Shown: piece after piece, positions 62,121-64,000 of the stretch
Numbering within the stretch: the stretch's first letter is position 1
Layout: each line of letters starts with the position of its first letter
Assembly: GCA_963545205.1 (NCBI GenBank)
Contig: CAUUHW010000009.1
Span: forward strand, 15,963 to 79,962
DNA: 64,000 nucleotides
Source of the DNA: CAUTYU01 sp963545205
Lineage (GTDB): Bacteria > Desulfobacterota > Desulfovibrionia > Desulfovibrionales > Desulfomicrobiaceae
Direction of reading: 5' to 3'
Notes under the pieces: generated by a model
Database searches by the model: none
What the model was told of the DNA's origin: nothing
The model's input: the letters and a program-made list of their open reading frames with translations, nothing else
Program-made: the position numbers and the translations under genes

Positions 62121-63036
62121 GCTTTATGAAGATCCAAAATATCTCGCGGCGATAGGCAAAAGAAGGTTTTGCACCACCAGGACGATCAGCAGCAACGCTC
62201 TCAGACCATTGCGCTGCTGGTCGCGCTTGGCCCCCTGTGCGCGGGGCTGTGTGGGTATTGCTTTCTGGCTGACACGAATCCTGTCCCAGCTTGGACGAGA
62301 TCCTGGCTTTCTGGTCAGGGCCACGCAAAAGGTCATGGCCGGAAATTTCAAAATCAATGATAATGGCCCGAAAATCGGTGTGTACAGAGCGTTTGTCGAT
62401 ATGGTCAAAAACCTGGAAGACAATGATGAGGCCAAACGCCAGACCGAAATGACCAGGATGGAGTCTGAAAAGGCGTTGTGGAGGCCATGCAAAAAGCCGA
62501 AGAAGCCCAAAAGGCCGCTGAACGGGCCAAAAGAGAGGGTATGCGGAATGCGGCCGAGCAGCTGGAAGGCGTTGTGGCGGTTCTGTCTTCGGACTCGGAA
62601 CAGCTTTCCGCCCAGATTGAACAGTCGGGCGCGGCGCGGAAGAACAGGCCAACCGTGTTTCTGAAACCGTAACAGCCATGGAAGAAATGAACGGCGCGAC
62701 CCTGGAAGTGGCCCGTAACGAGGCATCCGACCTGCCCGGTCAAGCCAGGGAAAAAGGCCAGGCGCCTCTTCGGCACTAACAGAAATCGTGACCCTGGTTG
62801 GTGATACCTCCGATCAGGTACGGGCCATTGCCACAGCCAGTGAACAGCAGTCGGCCACCAGCGAGGAAATCAACCGCTCAATCACGGAAATCAATACCAT
62901 TTCCAGGGAAACCTCCCAAACCATGCAGGAAGCCTCAAAAGCTATTATGGAACTCTCCCGTCAGGCTCAGGAACTCAGCGCCCTGATTCAGGATATGAAA
63001 AACAGCTGGGGTTTTACCCCCTCCCAAGCAACATAA
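62119..63036 (+). pseudogene. Decayed methyl-accepting chemotaxis protein
   Basis: Fragments of a chemoreceptor lie in different frames: a membrane-like segment (IALLVALGPLCAGLCGYCFL, frame of 62169), a HAMP-region piece (FKINDNGPKIGVYRAFVDMV, frame of 62119), helix pieces (KAEEAQKAAERAKREGM and AVLSSDSEQLSAQIEQSG, frame of 62478), then VRAIATASEQQSATSEEINR in the frame of 62788 to the stop at 63036. The conserved hairpin tip (normally DQTNLLALNAAIEAA) is absent, so there is also an internal deletion. At least four frame changes make it nonfunctional. Confidence 0.88.
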
Positions 63037-63062
63037 AAAGGACGCCACAGGCATCCTTTTTA
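63035..63062. terminator. Hairpin between pseudogene and intact chemoreceptor
   Basis: AAAAAGGACGCC / GGCATCCTTTTT, an 8-bp outer stem plus GCC / GGC, ending in a T run, directly after the pseudogene stop. Confidence 0.75.
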
Positions 63063-63226
63063 TGTTCTGTCAAAAATTCAATTTATACGCCACGTAACCC
63101 GGTTGCAGCATCTGCCAGCAACATTGACAGCCTGACCTATTGACACACAAAAAAAGAACGATAAGAAAAACATAAGAGGCATTTTTCTCTTTAACTTTTA
63201 CCTGGAAATAACCAGAGGAGAACAAC

Positions 63227-64000
63227 ATGCAATTACGCACAAAATTGTTATCAACATTTACAGTCATGATTTTGCTCGCGAGCGTTATTGCCTATACCGG
63301 CTATAATTCCCTAATAACAATGAAAAGCTATCAGGAGCAGAGTGATTCATGTAATTCAGCGGACTCCTGGATGTTGGGCGGTTGGGTGGAGGGTTCAAAT
63401 TTTCTGCTGTATAAAGATTTTGAACAGCTGAAAGAAGCTGAAGCCTCTTTCAAAAAAGCGATCGAATATCTTGCAAAAACCCAAGAGCTTTCGTTTACAA
63501 AAGAAAACAAAGACGCCAGTGCGGATTTGATTAAATCTATTCAGGAGGCGGAGCAAAGTTATCACCTGCTTGGAGAAAAATGGAAAAAGCTTACGGAAAT
63601 TAACAAACAGTTTGCTGAGTCAAGTAAGTCTGTAGTGACGACCTGTATGAACCTGGCAAAAGCGCTGGCAAAAACAGAGTATGCCGAAGCGGTCGTTGCG
63701 ATGTTGTCGGAGTTTTCCGACATAAGAATCCTGAATTATTGTTTTGATATTACCCCAACCGAAGAAATTCAAAAAGAGGTAATAACCAAAGCTGAACAGT
63801 TCATTTCCGACACCCAAAAATATATGCGGATTTTTGCAGCGGATTACAACCTACACGGTTTGTTAAAACAAATGGCCGCCGGCATGGAAAACTACAAAAA
63901 TCTGACTGAGACATACACAACCTCCGTATTGTTTTTTCATAAAGATATTGCCCAAACCAGCAAGCTGATTAATGCAACCAGTGACAAAATTGATATTTTG
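63227..64000 (+). CDS. Chemoreceptor with four-helix-bundle-like sensor (3' end beyond window)
   Basis: Frame open for 258 codons to the window edge, starting MQLRTKLLSTFTVMILLASV behind AGAGGAG. One membrane helix (about 8-28) is followed by a long helical periplasmic region with few hydrophobic breaks (QLKEAEASFKKAIEYLAKTQ, QKYMRIFAADYNLHG), the look of a double four-helix-bundle (HBM type) chemoreceptor sensor. The signalling half is outside the window, so a histidine kinase is possible. An AACGATAA string and TTGACA lie 70-100 bases upstream; a flagellar-type or sigma-70 promoter cannot be decided. Confidence 0.75.
   Translation, partial: MQLRTKLLSTFTVMILLASVIAYTGYNSLITMKSYQEQSDSCNSADSWMLGGWVEGSNFLLYKDFEQLKEAEASFKKAIEYLAKTQELSFTKENKDASADLIKSIQEAEQSYHLLGEKWKKLTEINKQFAESSKSVVTTCMNLAKALAKTEYAEAVVAMLSEFSDIRILNYCFDITPTEEIQKEVITKAEQFISDTQKYMRIFAADYNLHGLLKQMAAGMENYKNLTETYTTSVLFFHKDIAQTSKLINATSDKIDIL

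Overview
The window looks like chromosomal DNA of a Desulfovibrionales-type sulfate reducer (Desulfobacterota). This is inferred from gene content, not from a marker gene. The pointers are a chemoreceptor ending in a hemerythrin domain (DcrH type), the speA / carboxynorspermidine dehydrogenase / nspC / speB polyamine set, a fused ispDF, a PyrD-PyrK pair, and many chemoreceptors and ABC amino-acid transporters. Base composition is moderate. One AT-rich patch at about 36.4-39.3 kb, ending at a tRNA-Arg gene, looks foreign.

Layout. 1-4.1 kb holds azlCD (minus), a 54-residue zinc-ribbon protein and an amino-acid ABC operon (binding protein, hairpin, permease with an extra domain, ATPase). 4.2-11.8 kb holds tamA and tamB, then an unrecognised 481-residue protein. 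12-16.4 kb (minus) holds a VKOR-thioredoxin fusion, recN, pyrK and pyrD. 16.5-21.9 kb is an envelope locus: an EamA transporter, a minus-strand lipoprotein trio (COG3014-like, YcfL-like, LpoB-like), a divergent CsgG-like lipoprotein and a DsbC-like isomerase. 22-25.7 kb (minus) holds uvrB, a five-domain S1 protein and tRNA-Pro(CGG).

25.9-33.3 kb is the polyamine operon, arginine to agmatine to putrescine to (via carboxy-intermediates) spermidine or norspermidine. It is interrupted by a calcium-binding-repeat protein gene, and a broken 5' copy of nspC remains at the old junction. 33.5-36.4 kb holds rdgC, a partner gene and a DbpA-like DEAD-box helicase. 36.4-39.3 kb holds two abutting gene remnants, a FIST-GGDEF diguanylate cyclase, noncoding DNA and tRNA-Arg(CCG). 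39.5-42.8 kb (minus) holds ispG, the chemoreceptor-hemerythrin gene and a frameshifted ynfA. 42.8-46.1 kb is a Zur-like regulator divergent from znuACB, with a palindrome between them.

46.2-56 kb holds a Cache-type chemoreceptor and, on the minus strand, yigZ, an AI-2E-family permease, a PreP-like M16 protease, a DUF945 protein and an NSS transporter. 56-64 kb holds a fold-back repeat, nif3, a zinc-ribbon coiled-coil gene, RNase P RNA with a very long hairpin, ispDF, cysS, an orphan amino-acid binding protein, a decayed chemoreceptor pseudogene and the start of an intact chemoreceptor.

Common threads are envelope assembly (TamAB, LpoB-like trio, CsgG-like), oxidative protein folding (VKOR-Trx, DsbC-like), chemotaxis and isoprenoid synthesis (ispG, ispDF). 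I did not find a clear new defence system, CRISPR array or intact mobile element. The most unusual spots are the rearranged polyamine operon with its inserted beta-solenoid gene, and the lipoprotein locus.
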